Shown: positions 5,852-11,384 of the stretch, one piece after another | Position numbering within the stretch: position 1 is the first letter of the stretch | Layout of the letters: every line of letters starts with the position of its first letter | Assembly (NCBI GenBank): GCA_965370715.1 | Contig: CBDUVQ010000023.1 | Span: forward strand, 1-12,046 | DNA: 12,046 nt | Direction: 5' to 3' | From: JAFCBV01 sp965370715 | Lineage (GTDB): Archaea; EX4484-52; B79-G9 | Translations under genes and position numbers: made by a program | The notes under the pieces: model-generated | The model's input: only the letters and a program-made list of their open reading frames with translations | What the model was told of the DNA's origin: nothing | Databases searched by the model: none

Positions 5852-6853
5852 ATGACCTACATGGAACTGGTAGACTTACTAAAGTATGTAAATGCAGGAA
5901 TGTGTAAAGAAGAACTCGTAGCTGCTATGCGATTACATCCGGATAGATTAGATGAATTGATTACTCATGCGACCAGCAGAAACTTATTGGCTATGGAGGA
6001 CAGCACACCACTACTTTCAGAAAGTGGCAAAAATCTTTTGAGAGAAGAAAAATATGATGTCTTACCTATAGATCAAAAGATAAATTCCAGAATATTTGAA
6101 AAAGCTGAAGACGTGTGTGAATTTCGGGTGGAACCCGATATAAGTATAGAGCAACACCCCATAACATATGCGGGGCTTGCAAAGAGAATTGCATTTATGC
6201 ATCATAATGGCGATATAAGCCACAAATCACTTTTGTGTATTGGTGATAATGACGGTGTCTCTCTTTTAGCAGCAGAGATAGGTAAGCCAGAAGAAATCTG
6301 CGTTATCGACATAGATCAGAGAATATTAAATAGAATCAAAAAAATTGCAAGAGAAAGAGATTACCCAATTGAAGTTATTGAATATGATGTAAGAAAAATG
6401 ATGAAAAAAGAATATCCTGAGTCTTTAGAAAATCGATTTGACGTTTTCGAATGTGACCCGCCAGTTACAATGACTGCAATGCAACTTTATCTAGGACTTG
6501 GAAACGTATGTCTCAAAAAAGAACGTGAATCTAGTGCATATGTTTCAATTTCGAGAATGAAGGGTGTTGATTGGATGATGGATAATTATCACGCATTTCA
6601 AAGTTTTCTGATTAATAACGGGTTTATTATTACAGATGTATCTAGTGGTTACACATTTGAAGGCACCCCGGCTATATGTGATTTTGTAAAGGCAGAAAGA
6701 GCCTTTCCAAGAGATTTTACTTATATAGAATCTTTGGATTTAGAAAACTTTTATCTAAGAGATCCTTTGAAGATACCAGATCTCTTGACAAAGGAGCAAA
6801 TACCGGCATTTATTGAATATTTTGAAAAACTCGGTACAGAGAAACAAAAATAA
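5852..6853 (+). CDS. bpsA: N4-bis(aminopropyl)spermidine synthase-like (BpsA/DUF43)
   Basis: 333 aa. ATG at 5852, preceded by GAGG with six nt spacing. A winged-helix-like N-terminal domain (about 1-65) is followed by a Rossmann-type aminopropyltransferase/methyltransferase-like domain. Visible landmarks are LLCIGDNDGVSLLAA (127-141), VIDIDQRILNRI (151-162) and FDVFECDPPVTMTAMQLYLGLGN (start 196), matching the G-D-x-D, DID and DPP motifs of the family. Family knowledge: BpsA transfers aminopropyl groups from decarboxylated SAM to spermidine, giving branched polyamines in thermophiles, but DUF43 homologues also occur in mesophiles and their substrates are less sure. No speD- or speE-like gene is in the window. 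Arg codons are AGA in 14 of 18 cases by hand count, unlike purP next door, and the flanks are AT-rich, so acquisition from another genome is plausible. Confidence 0.8.
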   Translation: MTYMELVDLLKYVNAGMCKEELVAAMRLHPDRLDELITHATSRNLLAMEDSTPLLSESGKNLLREEKYDVLPIDQKINSRIFEKAEDVCEFRVEPDISIEQHPITYAGLAKRIAFMHHNGDISHKSLLCIGDNDGVSLLAAEIGKPEEICVIDIDQRILNRIKKIARERDYPIEVIEYDVRKMMKKEYPESLENRFDVFECDPPVTMTAMQLYLGLGNVCLKKERESSAYVSISRMKGVDWMMDNYHAFQSFLINNGFIITDVSSGYTFEGTPAICDFVKAERAFPRDFTYIESLDLENFYLRDPLKIPDLLTKEQIPAFIEYFEKLGTEKQK

Positions 6854-7079
6854 ATCTATAGGTCGTATTGCTTAACACCTTATTGTTTATCAGTCACATT
6901 TTTATACATAGTCATTTCACAAATGAGAAAAACACAATAACAACAAATTTTCCGCGCCAGAATGAATTCTTTCATTTCCTTCTATTTGCTTCGGGATGTT
7001 GTACTAAACATCGAGTTGTACCTCGCTACAACACTATCATCATTTGCATGACCTCATTGAATCTCAAAGTTTTAAAGAA

Positions 7080-8207
7080 CTAAGTCACGATTTCAGCCAA
7101 TTTATTGTTTTGCGCTGCATGCTTTATTTCAACCATGCTTAGGTCAAGAGGCGCACGGATATCTTTTTCGTATATCAACGAGAGCCTGCGCATCTCAGGC
7201 GACGTAGGCCCCACACATGGGCAGCCCGGGATTCGAGGGCTGACATCAAACACTATGAATTCAAGCTTTCTGTCTTTTCCTTCGGATATTGCCCCCTGAA
7301 GCGAGAACGTTCCTATCATCCCTGGCGCAAATTCTTTTTTCGTCGCAGCAACAAATTTTTCCGCTGCCTCATACACGAGGTGCTTTTTGGACTCGCGCAT
7401 TGTGATTCCAAAGTGCCCTATCTCTTCGTTTGTTATCGGTATGTCAAGCTTCAACTGCTCTTGTGCAGGAAGGTTGAGTATGCCGCCAAGATTTACCTGG
7501 CGCCTGTCTTCAAACCCAAGAAAATCTATTGTCCCAAGTTCCGGCAATGCGTACGCATGAAAGTTTGCATTAAAGCGCGGACCAAGGACAAACTCTTCGA
7601 TGCGCGCCTCTTTCAGTCCTTCCTCGCTTATCAGCCCCTCAGAAATCAATTCTTTTGATTTTTCCTCAAAGTCCTTTTTGCATGTGCAGTAGAAAAATGC
7701 TCTTTCAAGTGGCTTGTTTTTTTGTTGGACTTTCACAATCGCAAGCCGGTCAATCTTATCTGCTGTTGAGAACTGCTTAGGTATTCGAATCCCTGCCTCT
7801 TCAAGAAGCCAATACTGTCCGCGCGCATCATTTCGCTCTTCAGTTCGAAGGAGCGCACGGCTTCCGTAAAGGGGCACGCGAAAATCATTTTCAACTCCAT
7901 CGTATCCTGCGTAGACAGAAAAAGAGCGGTTCGGAAGAAAGATTACGTGGTTTTTGAGAAGCTTTTCCTGAACCTCTGGCTTCAGGATATCCTTGAATTT
8001 GTCAAGGACAATAAAATCAGAAAAAAGGTTTTTGTTATATTTTGTATAAAGCGCGTCCCTGCCCTTTTCGCAGATAGCAATACATTTTAGCCCTGCTGCT
8101 TTTGCAGCCATACCAACTTCCTCGCCAGAGTGAGATGCAAGAACACCAATAGAAACATCATTTCCGTAAGATTCTGTGATTTTTTGGATTTCGCTTCGGG
8201 AAAGCAT
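7080..8207 (-). CDS. purP: PurP-family ATP-grasp ligase (FAICAR synthetase-like)
   Basis: 375 aa, near the usual length for PurP. ATG at 8207 lies 22-31 nt from a TATA-like box (leaderless). The N-terminal domain shows the family signature GVLASHSGEEV (21-31), EKGRDALYTKY (47-57), LPNRSFSVYAGYDGVEN (91-107) and YGSRALLRTEE (114-124). The ATP-grasp core and C-terminal domain include EEFVLGPRFNANFHAY, IPAQEQ-like LPAQEQLKLDIP, and FIVFDVSPRIPG, ending in a helix that closes with LAEIVT. PurP makes 5-formamidoimidazole-4-carboxamide ribotide from AICAR, formate and ATP, late in archaeal purine synthesis. Oddity: the Gly-rich ATP loop expected after IVK is replaced by a charged stretch (QQKNKPLERAFF), as I recall for some PurP paralogues. 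So the family is clear but the FAICAR reaction is less certain. Arg codons are CGN in 17 of 21 cases. Confidence 0.82.
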   Translation of the reverse strand: MLSRSEIQKITESYGNDVSIGVLASHSGEEVGMAAKAAGLKCIAICEKGRDALYTKYNKNLFSDFIVLDKFKDILKPEVQEKLLKNHVIFLPNRSFSVYAGYDGVENDFRVPLYGSRALLRTEERNDARGQYWLLEEAGIRIPKQFSTADKIDRLAIVKVQQKNKPLERAFFYCTCKKDFEEKSKELISEGLISEEGLKEARIEEFVLGPRFNANFHAYALPELGTIDFLGFEDRRQVNLGGILNLPAQEQLKLDIPITNEEIGHFGITMRESKKHLVYEAAEKFVAATKKEFAPGMIGTFSLQGAISEGKDRKLEFIVFDVSPRIPGCPCVGPTSPEMRRLSLIYEKDIRAPLDLSMVEIKHAAQNNKLAEIVT

Positions 8208-8228
8208 AGAATTATTTCGGGAAAAAGC

Positions 8229-8263
8229 TTTTTAATATGCATTCCAGCGATAAGATTAATATA
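8229..8263. promoter_or_regulatory. Back-to-back TATA boxes for purP and the divergent membrane gene
   Basis: The minus-strand box ATATTAAAAA (8229-8238) lies 22-31 nt from the purP ATG at 8207. The plus-strand box TTAATATA (8256-8263) lies 23-30 nt from the ATG at 8286. Both predict leaderless transcripts. The two boxes are separate, unlike the shared element near 2645. Confidence 0.45.
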
Positions 8264-8285
8264 GTCTGACAATATATGAACTTGT

Positions 8286-8606
8286 ATGGCTTTTGACGGT
8301 CTTCTTCTGCTTTTCTTTTGTCTGGCTTTTTTGGTTTTTCTTGGGCGCAGTATAGAAAAATCATCTGAAAAGAAAGAAAGTCCATGGAATGTCAATCTTC
8401 ATGATAGGAAAATACAGGTATTTTTGTTATTTTGTGGTTTCGGGCTCACCATTATATCTTTTACAAGGAATACAGGCAATGTTGAATTCATCAAAGAAAA
8501 TTATTTGGCAGGCATTCTTATGTCATTTGCACCTTTTTTGGCAGGAGTTATCGCTGGATTATCATTTCTTTCAATAATGAAGCAATTAAAAAATATCGTC
8601 CGTTAG
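8286..8606 (+). CDS. Small membrane protein, unknown function
   Basis: 106 aa. Three hydrophobic segments: about 4-20 (GLLLLFFCLAFLVFLG), 45-61 and 74-96. A charged loop between the first two (SIEKSSEKKESPWNVNLHDRK) and a basic end (MKQLKNIVR) are present. No Shine-Dalgarno sequence; start fits a leaderless transcript from the TATA-like box at 8256. Convergent with the metallo-hydrolase gene, with only six bp between stop codons, so the 3' ends of the two transcripts must overlap. No family recognised. Confidence 0.65.
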   Translation: MAFDGLLLLFFCLAFLVFLGRSIEKSSEKKESPWNVNLHDRKIQVFLLFCGFGLTIISFTRNTGNVEFIKENYLAGILMSFAPFLAGVIAGLSFLSIMKQLKNIVR

Positions 8607-8612
8607 AATCCA

Positions 8613-9437
8613 TTATCTATTTGAAAACTTTTCCAGCCCTTCCTTTTTCACACTTTTTCCTTTAACATCAAAAACCTGCATGTCGCGCGCAGCAACAGTT
8701 TTTATTCCTGTTTCTTTTTCAATGTGCTCTGCCTGCGTCCAGGGGCCTGCACGAATCATGCCCATGCCAAAGTGCTGTAAAATGCAGAGTTCGGGCTTTA
8801 TATGCGTCGCAAACTTTATGGCATCATTAACATCCATGTGCTTTGCAAACTCAACATTCTTGCACTTGTTTTCATTCACAAGGTAAAGGCAGTTGAGGAT
8901 TATAATGTCTGCCCCTTTATGGTCTTCAGAAATCTCTTTTTTAAAAACAGTGTCTGAAGGATACGAAATTGTTTTTTCTGCAAAGAATTTGTATCCAACA
9001 CCAAACTCATCAGTGTGCAATGCACGCACGCACTCAACTTCGACATTTTTTACTTTAAAATGCATCCCGGACTTTGTTTCAATGGTTTTTTCAGGCGCAT
9101 TCTGGTGGTATTTTGGAATTTCGGCAGGCATGGATTTATTGCCTAAAACAGAGACAGGCGCTGCCAATATCCCTCTTTTTTCCCGAACCCCTTGTGTCAT
9201 GCACTCAACAAGTACCGCAGCATCATTCAAATGGTCTATATGGTTGTGCGAGACAAGAACAGCGTCAAGCTTTTCAAGAGGAATTTTTGCACTGCGGGCG
9301 CGAACAAGCGCCCCTGGTCCGGGATCAAGATAAATCCTTGTCCCTGAAAGCTCAAGATAAATGCCGCCCGTGCTTCGAAGCTGCGTCATGGTTGAGACCC
9401 TGCCGCCGCCTGTGCCGAGAAATACTATTTTTGACAT
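8613..9437 (-). CDS. Metallo-beta-lactamase-fold hydrolase, RNase Z-like branch
   Basis: 274 aa. The fold is shown by the N-terminal strand and loop FLGTGGGRVST (6-16), the LDPGPGALVR segment (38-46) and the zinc motif HNHIDH (64-69, pattern HxHxDH). Further expected ligands are H141 in ALHTDE, D162 in YPSDT and a C-terminal His (H200 in KHMDVNDA, or H222 in LQHFGMGM). All metal positions needed for a two-zinc hydrolase are therefore present. The opening LGTGGG resembles RNase Z and phosphodiesterase relatives, but the long RNase Z arm is not evident; substrate is unknown. Upstream, GATGA lies four nt from the ATG and a TTTAAATA sequence lies about 40 nt away. The region 9475-9484 may act as a shared TATA element with the plus-strand L15e transcript. 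Confidence 0.8.
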   Translation of the reverse strand: MSKIVFLGTGGGRVSTMTQLRSTGGIYLELSGTRIYLDPGPGALVRARSAKIPLEKLDAVLVSHNHIDHLNDAAVLVECMTQGVREKRGILAAPVSVLGNKSMPAEIPKYHQNAPEKTIETKSGMHFKVKNVEVECVRALHTDEFGVGYKFFAEKTISYPSDTVFKKEISEDHKGADIIILNCLYLVNENKCKNVEFAKHMDVNDAIKFATHIKPELCILQHFGMGMIRAGPWTQAEHIEKETGIKTVAARDMQVFDVKGKSVKKEGLEKFSNR

Positions 9438-9474
9438 ATAATCATCTTTTTTACGTGTTTTCCTATTGGAATTA

Positions 9475-9485
9475 GTTATTTAAAT
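9475..9485. promoter_or_regulatory. TATA-like box for the L15e transcript, possibly bidirectional
   Basis: GTTATTTAAAT is a good archaeal TATA match on the plus strand and, read on the other strand, TTTAAATAAC points at the metallo-hydrolase. It would start the plus transcript near 9505, giving a leader of about 165 nt before rpl15e in which a small reading frame is found. Confidence 0.4.
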
Positions 9486-9561
9486 GTTGAATGTGCACTA
9501 TCTGAAGCCTAAAGAGACTTTTTCTTATGGCAGTCCCAGGATGTGGGTGGAGCCTTTTTTA

Positions 9562-9651
9562 ATGGCGCTGCAAGGCGCACATTATCAAAGAGCAACGATG
9601 AGATTGGCAAATGCCAACTTTCGCTACCTGAACGGACAAGAAACAAAATGA
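9562..9651 (+). CDS. Possible small protein (29 aa) in the rpl15e leader
   Basis: A reading frame open from 9484 to the TGA at 9649-9651. Of several in-frame starts, the ATG at 9562 has the best ribosome-binding sequence (GGTGGAG, nine nt upstream). The product would be basic with the centre HYQRATMRLANANFRYLNG. It ends 18 nt before the rpl15e ATG, so it could be a short co-transcribed gene or leader peptide. The same DNA can form small hairpins (TTGGC/GCCAA at 9604-9617), so it may equally be an untranslated leader. No homology recognised. Confidence 0.3.
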   Translation: MALQGAHYQRATMRLANANFRYLNGQETK

Positions 9652-9669
9652 ACTAGGGGATGTGATATA

Positions 9670-10239
9670 ATGGGAGCATACAAGTATATTCAGGCGCTCT
9701 GGAAAAAGCCCAAGGAGAACTTGGGAGACATACAAAAGCAACGCCTCATAAAATGGCGGCGCGAGCACACAGTTGTGCGCGCTGAGCGACCGACCAGAAT
9801 TGATCGGGCAAGAACCCTTGGATACAAAGCAAAGCAGGGCGTTGTCGTGGCACGTGTGCGCGTAAGCAAAGGCGGGCATGAGAGGCCAAGACACAAGAAA
9901 GGCCGAAAGCCCAAAAATGCAGGATTTTTCTATACACTGGCAAAATCTCACCAATCTATTGCAGAAGAAAAGGCAGGCAGAAAATTTCCGAACACAGAAG
10001 TTCTGAACTCCTATTGGGTGGGTGCTGATGGAAGGCACAAGTGGTATGAAGTCATATTGCTTGACAAGACACACCCTGCAATACAAAACGACAAGGACCT
10101 TGGATGGATTGCAAGGCCTGTGCATACAAGGCGCGCATTTCGCGGGCTTACATCAAGCGGAAAGAAGCATAGAGGCCTCAGAAAGAAAGGCAAGGGCGCA
10201 GAGAAAGTACGACCAAGTGTTCGAAAAAGGATGAAATAA
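9670..10239 (+). CDS. rpl15e: Large-subunit ribosomal protein L15e
   Basis: 189 aa, the usual length of archaeal/eukaryotic L15e. Characteristic runs are seen from the start: MGAYKYIQALWKKP (1-14), IKWRREHTVVRAERPTRIDRARTLGYKAKQG, VARVRVSKGGHERPRHKKGRKP, a central NTEVLNSYWVGADG and the C-terminal GLTSSGKKHRGLRKKGKG. It is an rRNA-binding protein of the 50S subunit found in archaea and eukaryotes and absent from bacteria, which supports the archaeal assignment. Start: ATG at 9670, with GTGAT just upstream. Strongly basic, as expected. A poly-T run follows the stop. Confidence 0.97.
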   Translation: MGAYKYIQALWKKPKENLGDIQKQRLIKWRREHTVVRAERPTRIDRARTLGYKAKQGVVVARVRVSKGGHERPRHKKGRKPKNAGFFYTLAKSHQSIAEEKAGRKFPNTEVLNSYWVGADGRHKWYEVILLDKTHPAIQNDKDLGWIARPVHTRRAFRGLTSSGKKHRGLRKKGKGAEKVRPSVRKRMK

Positions 10240-10242
10240 TCC

Positions 10243-10248
10243 TTTTTT
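10243..10248 (+). terminator. Poly-T terminator after rpl15e
   Basis: TTTTTT four nt after the L15e stop codon, of the kind archaeal RNA polymerase uses for termination without a hairpin. Confidence 0.4.
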
Positions 10249-10294
10249 ACAGGGATTTCCTTCTTAGCCGAAGGCATATACACCAACAAATACC

Positions 10295-10303
10295 TTTATA
10301 AAG
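10295..10303 (+). promoter_or_regulatory. TATA box for the 80-aa gene
   Basis: TTTATAAAG predicts a start near 10322. That leaves a leader of about 20 nt containing GTGGTGTGGTG, which holds Shine-Dalgarno-like GGTG about five nt before the ATG at 10345. Confidence 0.45.
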
Positions 10304-10344
10304 ATTTAGTTACTATACAGAAGTAACAAGTGGTGTGGTGTATT

Positions 10345-10587
10345 ATGCCTTTTGAAAAAAATCATTTTATGTTTCAGATGGACGTTTTTAACAGGGACAA
10401 TAAAGTCCTTGAGCGAAAAAAAATGGTCGTCTCACGTCCAGTAGGGGGGAAATTCAGGGTTACAAATGGCGACATGCTATGCGATGTAACTCTGGATAAA
10501 TTTGGCGTTCTCGTGCGTTGCCAGAGCAAAAAAGGCGACTTCGAATATATTTCTACAAAACGGATTGCACCTAAGCAGGCGCTTTAG
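10345..10587 (+). CDS. Small hypothetical protein, 80 aa
   Basis: ATG at 10345, chosen over an upstream in-frame GTG at 10330 because that GTG falls within the ribosome-binding stretch GGTGTGGTG. The protein is soluble, basic and rich in beta-forming residues: HFMFQMDVFN, KVLERKKMVVSRPV, GKFRVTNGDMLCDVTLDKFGVLVRC, FEYISTKRI. That gives perhaps six strands, a small barrel or sandwich, ending in a short tail. Two Cys, no metal motif. It has its own TATA box and stands alone after rpl15e. No family recognised; nucleic-acid binding is a reasonable guess for such a small basic beta protein but is not shown. Confidence 0.65.
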   Translation: MPFEKNHFMFQMDVFNRDNKVLERKKMVVSRPVGGKFRVTNGDMLCDVTLDKFGVLVRCQSKKGDFEYISTKRIAPKQAL

Positions 10588-10729
10588 GCGCGATTAAATT
10601 ATTTCTCGAACACACCATTATATCTCTGTTTTATAGTATGACTGTGTGTAGATGTCACGATATTTATATTAAAAGACTATCAGATGACAATATCTCTATA
10701 TGGCGATATGTTTTATAAAGAGGTTTCTG
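10588..10729. other. AT-rich intergenic region without a convincing gene
   Basis: About 140 bp between the convergent 80-aa gene and tRNA-Gly. Several TATA-like runs (for example around 10662-10675 and 10711-10718) are present but no reading frame follows them. A sequence with weak C-box and D-box resemblance (AGATGAC near 10682, CTGA near 10727) was considered and not accepted. Confidence 0.3.
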
Positions 10730-10735
10730 AAAAAA
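10730..10735 (-). terminator. Poly-T terminator after tRNA-Gly
   Basis: On the minus strand TTTTTT begins four nt after the discriminator base of tRNA-Gly, a typical archaeal termination signal closing the tRNA/small-RNA block. Confidence 0.5.
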
Positions 10736-10738
10736 GAA

Positions 10739-10846
10739 TGCGCCGACCGGGATATCCGAATAAAAAACAGATAAACTGCTTTTTTACTAATCGAACCCGG
10801 GCCTCAAGCTTGGGAAGCTCAAATCATACCACTAGACTATCGGCGC
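10739..10846 (-). tRNA. tRNA-Gly(CCC) with a T-loop intron
   Basis: Acceptor arms GCGCCGA and TCGGCGC pair perfectly (10840-10846 with 10740-10746), with discriminator A and no encoded CCA. D-arm GTCTAGTGGTATGAT; anticodon arm TGAGC-TTCCCAA-GCTTG gives anticodon CCC. T-stem CCGGG/CCCGG is complete, but the T-loop, which starts TTCGA, is interrupted by about 37 nt (roughly 10753-10789, boundaries uncertain by one or two nt). The insert folds as AGTAAAAAAGCAG / CTGTTTTTTATT with a five-nt loop, and TCGA of the T-loop pairs with TCGG near the intron end. Three-nt bulges TTA and TAT then flank a short helix, a bulge-helix-bulge. Removing it leaves a seven-nt T-loop and a 71-nt tRNA. The tRNA lies directly after the first small-RNA element. 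Confidence 0.88.
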
Positions 10847-10866
10847 AAGCCTTTCTTTAATTCGCC
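10847..10866. repeat. 20-bp direct repeat, copy 1
   Basis: Identical to 11245-11264. It marks the outer end of the duplicated block described at 10847-11056 and 11245-11446. Here it abuts the 5' end of tRNA-Gly without a gap. Confidence 0.85.
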
Positions 10867-10889
10867 TGCATTTGGCTTGATGGCTCATC

Positions 10890-10962
10890 AAAGAAAGCAT
10901 TGATGGAAAGAAAAAGCGCCTCCAAAGGAGGCGCGAATACATGCCATCAATAGTTGGTTATT
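10890..10962 (-). ncRNA. Structured small RNA candidate, copy 1
   Basis: A TATAAA box (10983-10988, minus strand) just after tRNA-Ala predicts a transcript starting near 10962. It would contain an outer 8-bp stem (10944-10951 with 10899-10906), a 9+9 nt internal loop, and an apical 8-bp GC-rich hairpin GCGCCTCC / GGAGGCGC (10927-10934 with 10916-10923) with a three-nt loop. It would end near the T-rich GCTTTCTTTG. The second copy has identical geometry with compensatory base changes, so the fold is under selection. The minus-strand internal loop ATGTATT is conserved between the copies and may be the functional part. The strand is inferred from the TATA boxes; the alternative is a structured tRNA spacer or leader for tRNA-Gly. 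Confidence 0.55.
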
Positions 10963-10995
10963 GGGTCAATAGCAATCTTATGTTTATATGTTGCA

Positions 10996-11104
10996 TGGAC
11001 CGGTCGGGAATCTCGTTGGAAAAGTCAGTATTCAACTTAACCACATTCGAACCCGAGGCCTCTGCGTTGCGAACGCAGCGATCTACCAGCTGATCTACCG
11101 GCCC
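10996..11104 (-). tRNA. tRNA-Ala(CGC) with a T-loop intron
   Basis: Acceptor GGGCCGG / CCGGTCC pairs fully and includes the G3-U70 wobble that marks tRNA-Ala. Discriminator A, no CCA. D-arm GATC-AGCTGGTA-GATC; anticodon arm CTGCG-TTCGCAA-CGCAG gives CGC; T-stem TCGGG/CCCGA. The T-loop TTCGAA|T is split by about 36 nt (roughly 11010-11045). The insert forms a TGG...CCA helix with AAGT/ACTT above it, TTCG pairs with CGAG at its 3' end, and the 3' bulge is ATT, a somewhat relaxed bulge-helix-bulge. Removal leaves a 73-nt tRNA. A long imperfect hairpin lies six nt upstream of the tRNA and a TATA box for the next element lies just downstream. Confidence 0.9.
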
Positions 11105-11110
11105 GTTTTT

Positions 11111-11162
11111 AATGAGCGAATCCCAAAACAACAAGCTCACAATGTTTTGGAGATGAGCCATT
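11111..11162 (-). other. Long imperfect hairpin upstream of tRNA-Ala
   Basis: Arms 11111-11130 and 11143-11162 pair as AATG-GC, a tandem G-A mismatch, ATC, then CCAAAACA with TGTTTTGG, with two single-base bulges and a 12-nt loop. It ends six nt before the tRNA-Ala 5' end, so it would form in the tRNA precursor leader. It could be a processing signal, an independent RNA or a relic. Only one copy is present, so no covariation test is possible here. Confidence 0.4.
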
Positions 11163-11207
11163 AAAAAGCTTGAAAAGCCTACCCAAAGGCATTGTGGATT
11201 TTCATGA

Positions 11208-11242
11208 CCTCAAAAACAGCGCATATTTTATTGTTTTTGAGG
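11208..11242 (-). other. 11-bp perfect inverted repeat with an internal TATA-like box
   Basis: CCTCAAAAACA (11208-11218) pairs perfectly with TGTTTTTGAGG (11232-11242) across a 13-nt loop. The loop, on the minus strand, begins ATAAAATA, a TATA-like sequence that could start transcription toward tRNA-Ala. An inverted repeat around a TATA box is also seen before hxsC, with different sequence. Confidence 0.4.
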
Positions 11243-11244
11243 CT

Positions 11245-11264
11245 AAGCCTTTCTTTAATTCGCC
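11245..11264. repeat. 20-bp direct repeat, copy 2
   Basis: Identical to 10847-10866; end of the second copy of the duplicated tRNA/small-RNA block. Beyond it the two copies diverge completely (tRNA-Gly in one case, the 11-bp inverted repeat in the other). Confidence 0.85.
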
Positions 11265-11289
11265 GTTCAAATTGTTCGGCTGGCTCAAA

Positions 11290-11355
11290 CAAAAAAGCGT
11301 TGACGGAAAAAATCAGTGCTTCCAAAGGAAGCACAAATACATCCTGTCAACAATT
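11290..11355 (-). ncRNA. Structured small RNA candidate, copy 2
   Basis: A TATAAA box (11376-11381, minus strand) right after tRNA-Pro predicts a start near 11355. The outer stem is 11344-11351 with 11299-11306 (GTTGACAG with CCGTCAAC, one G-U pair). The apical hairpin is GTGCTTCC / GGAAGCAC (11327-11334 with 11316-11323), with the same three-nt loop and 9+9 nt internal loop as copy 1. The T-run GCTTTTTTGTTT follows and fits termination. Compared with copy 1, four base pairs are changed on both sides (two in each stem), so pairing is preserved while sequence drifts. No RNA family recognised; it lacks the kink-turn and ACA features of H/ACA guides and the C/D boxes of methylation guides. Confidence 0.58.
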
Positions 11356-11384
11356 GGTTCTTGACTCAATCTGTTTTTATAACA

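Larger units (their letters stand above)
10847..11056 (-). repeat. Duplicated block, copy 1 (tRNA-Ala T-arm/intron through small RNA)
   Basis: Diverged direct repeat of 11245-11446. In minus-strand order both copies contain the T-loop intron, tRNA 3' end, TATA box, small-RNA element and the 20-bp repeat. The 5' parts of the two tRNAs are not similar beyond general tRNA features, so the shared unit seems to begin in the T-arm. Confidence 0.6.

Noticed and set aside
6868..7083. 71-codon plus-strand reading frame after bpsA
   Set aside because: TTG start without a ribosome-binding site or TATA box, Ile/Thr/Phe-rich product typical of AT-rich noncoding DNA; the region is a convergent intergenic gap.
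9559..10125. Minus-strand frame of 188 codons opposite L15e
   Set aside because: Cys/Leu/Phe-rich shadow of the L15e gene, whose plus-strand product matches the family throughout.
10681..10730. Possible C/D box guide RNA
   Set aside because: AGATGAC and CTGA are at suitable spacing, but internal C' and D' boxes and terminal pairing are not convincing.
10916..10934. Apical GC-rich hairpin plus T-run read as a bacterial-type intrinsic terminator
   Set aside because: On the minus strand the hairpin is followed by Ts, but the enclosing outer stem shows compensatory changes between copies, so the whole structure and not just the hairpin is conserved.
10847..11264. CRISPR array
   Set aside because: Only two copies of the 20-bp repeat, about 400 bp apart, associated with tRNA genes; no regular spacer series and no cas gene in the window.
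10847..11264. 20-bp repeats as integration attachment sites
   Set aside because: They lie next to tRNA genes, but no integrase is in the window and the repeats are explained as the end of a larger diverged duplication.
10890..11355. H/ACA guide RNA interpretation of the paired elements
   Set aside because: There is an internal loop like a guide pocket, but no kink-turn in the upper stem and no ACA at the proper distance after the lower stem on either strand.
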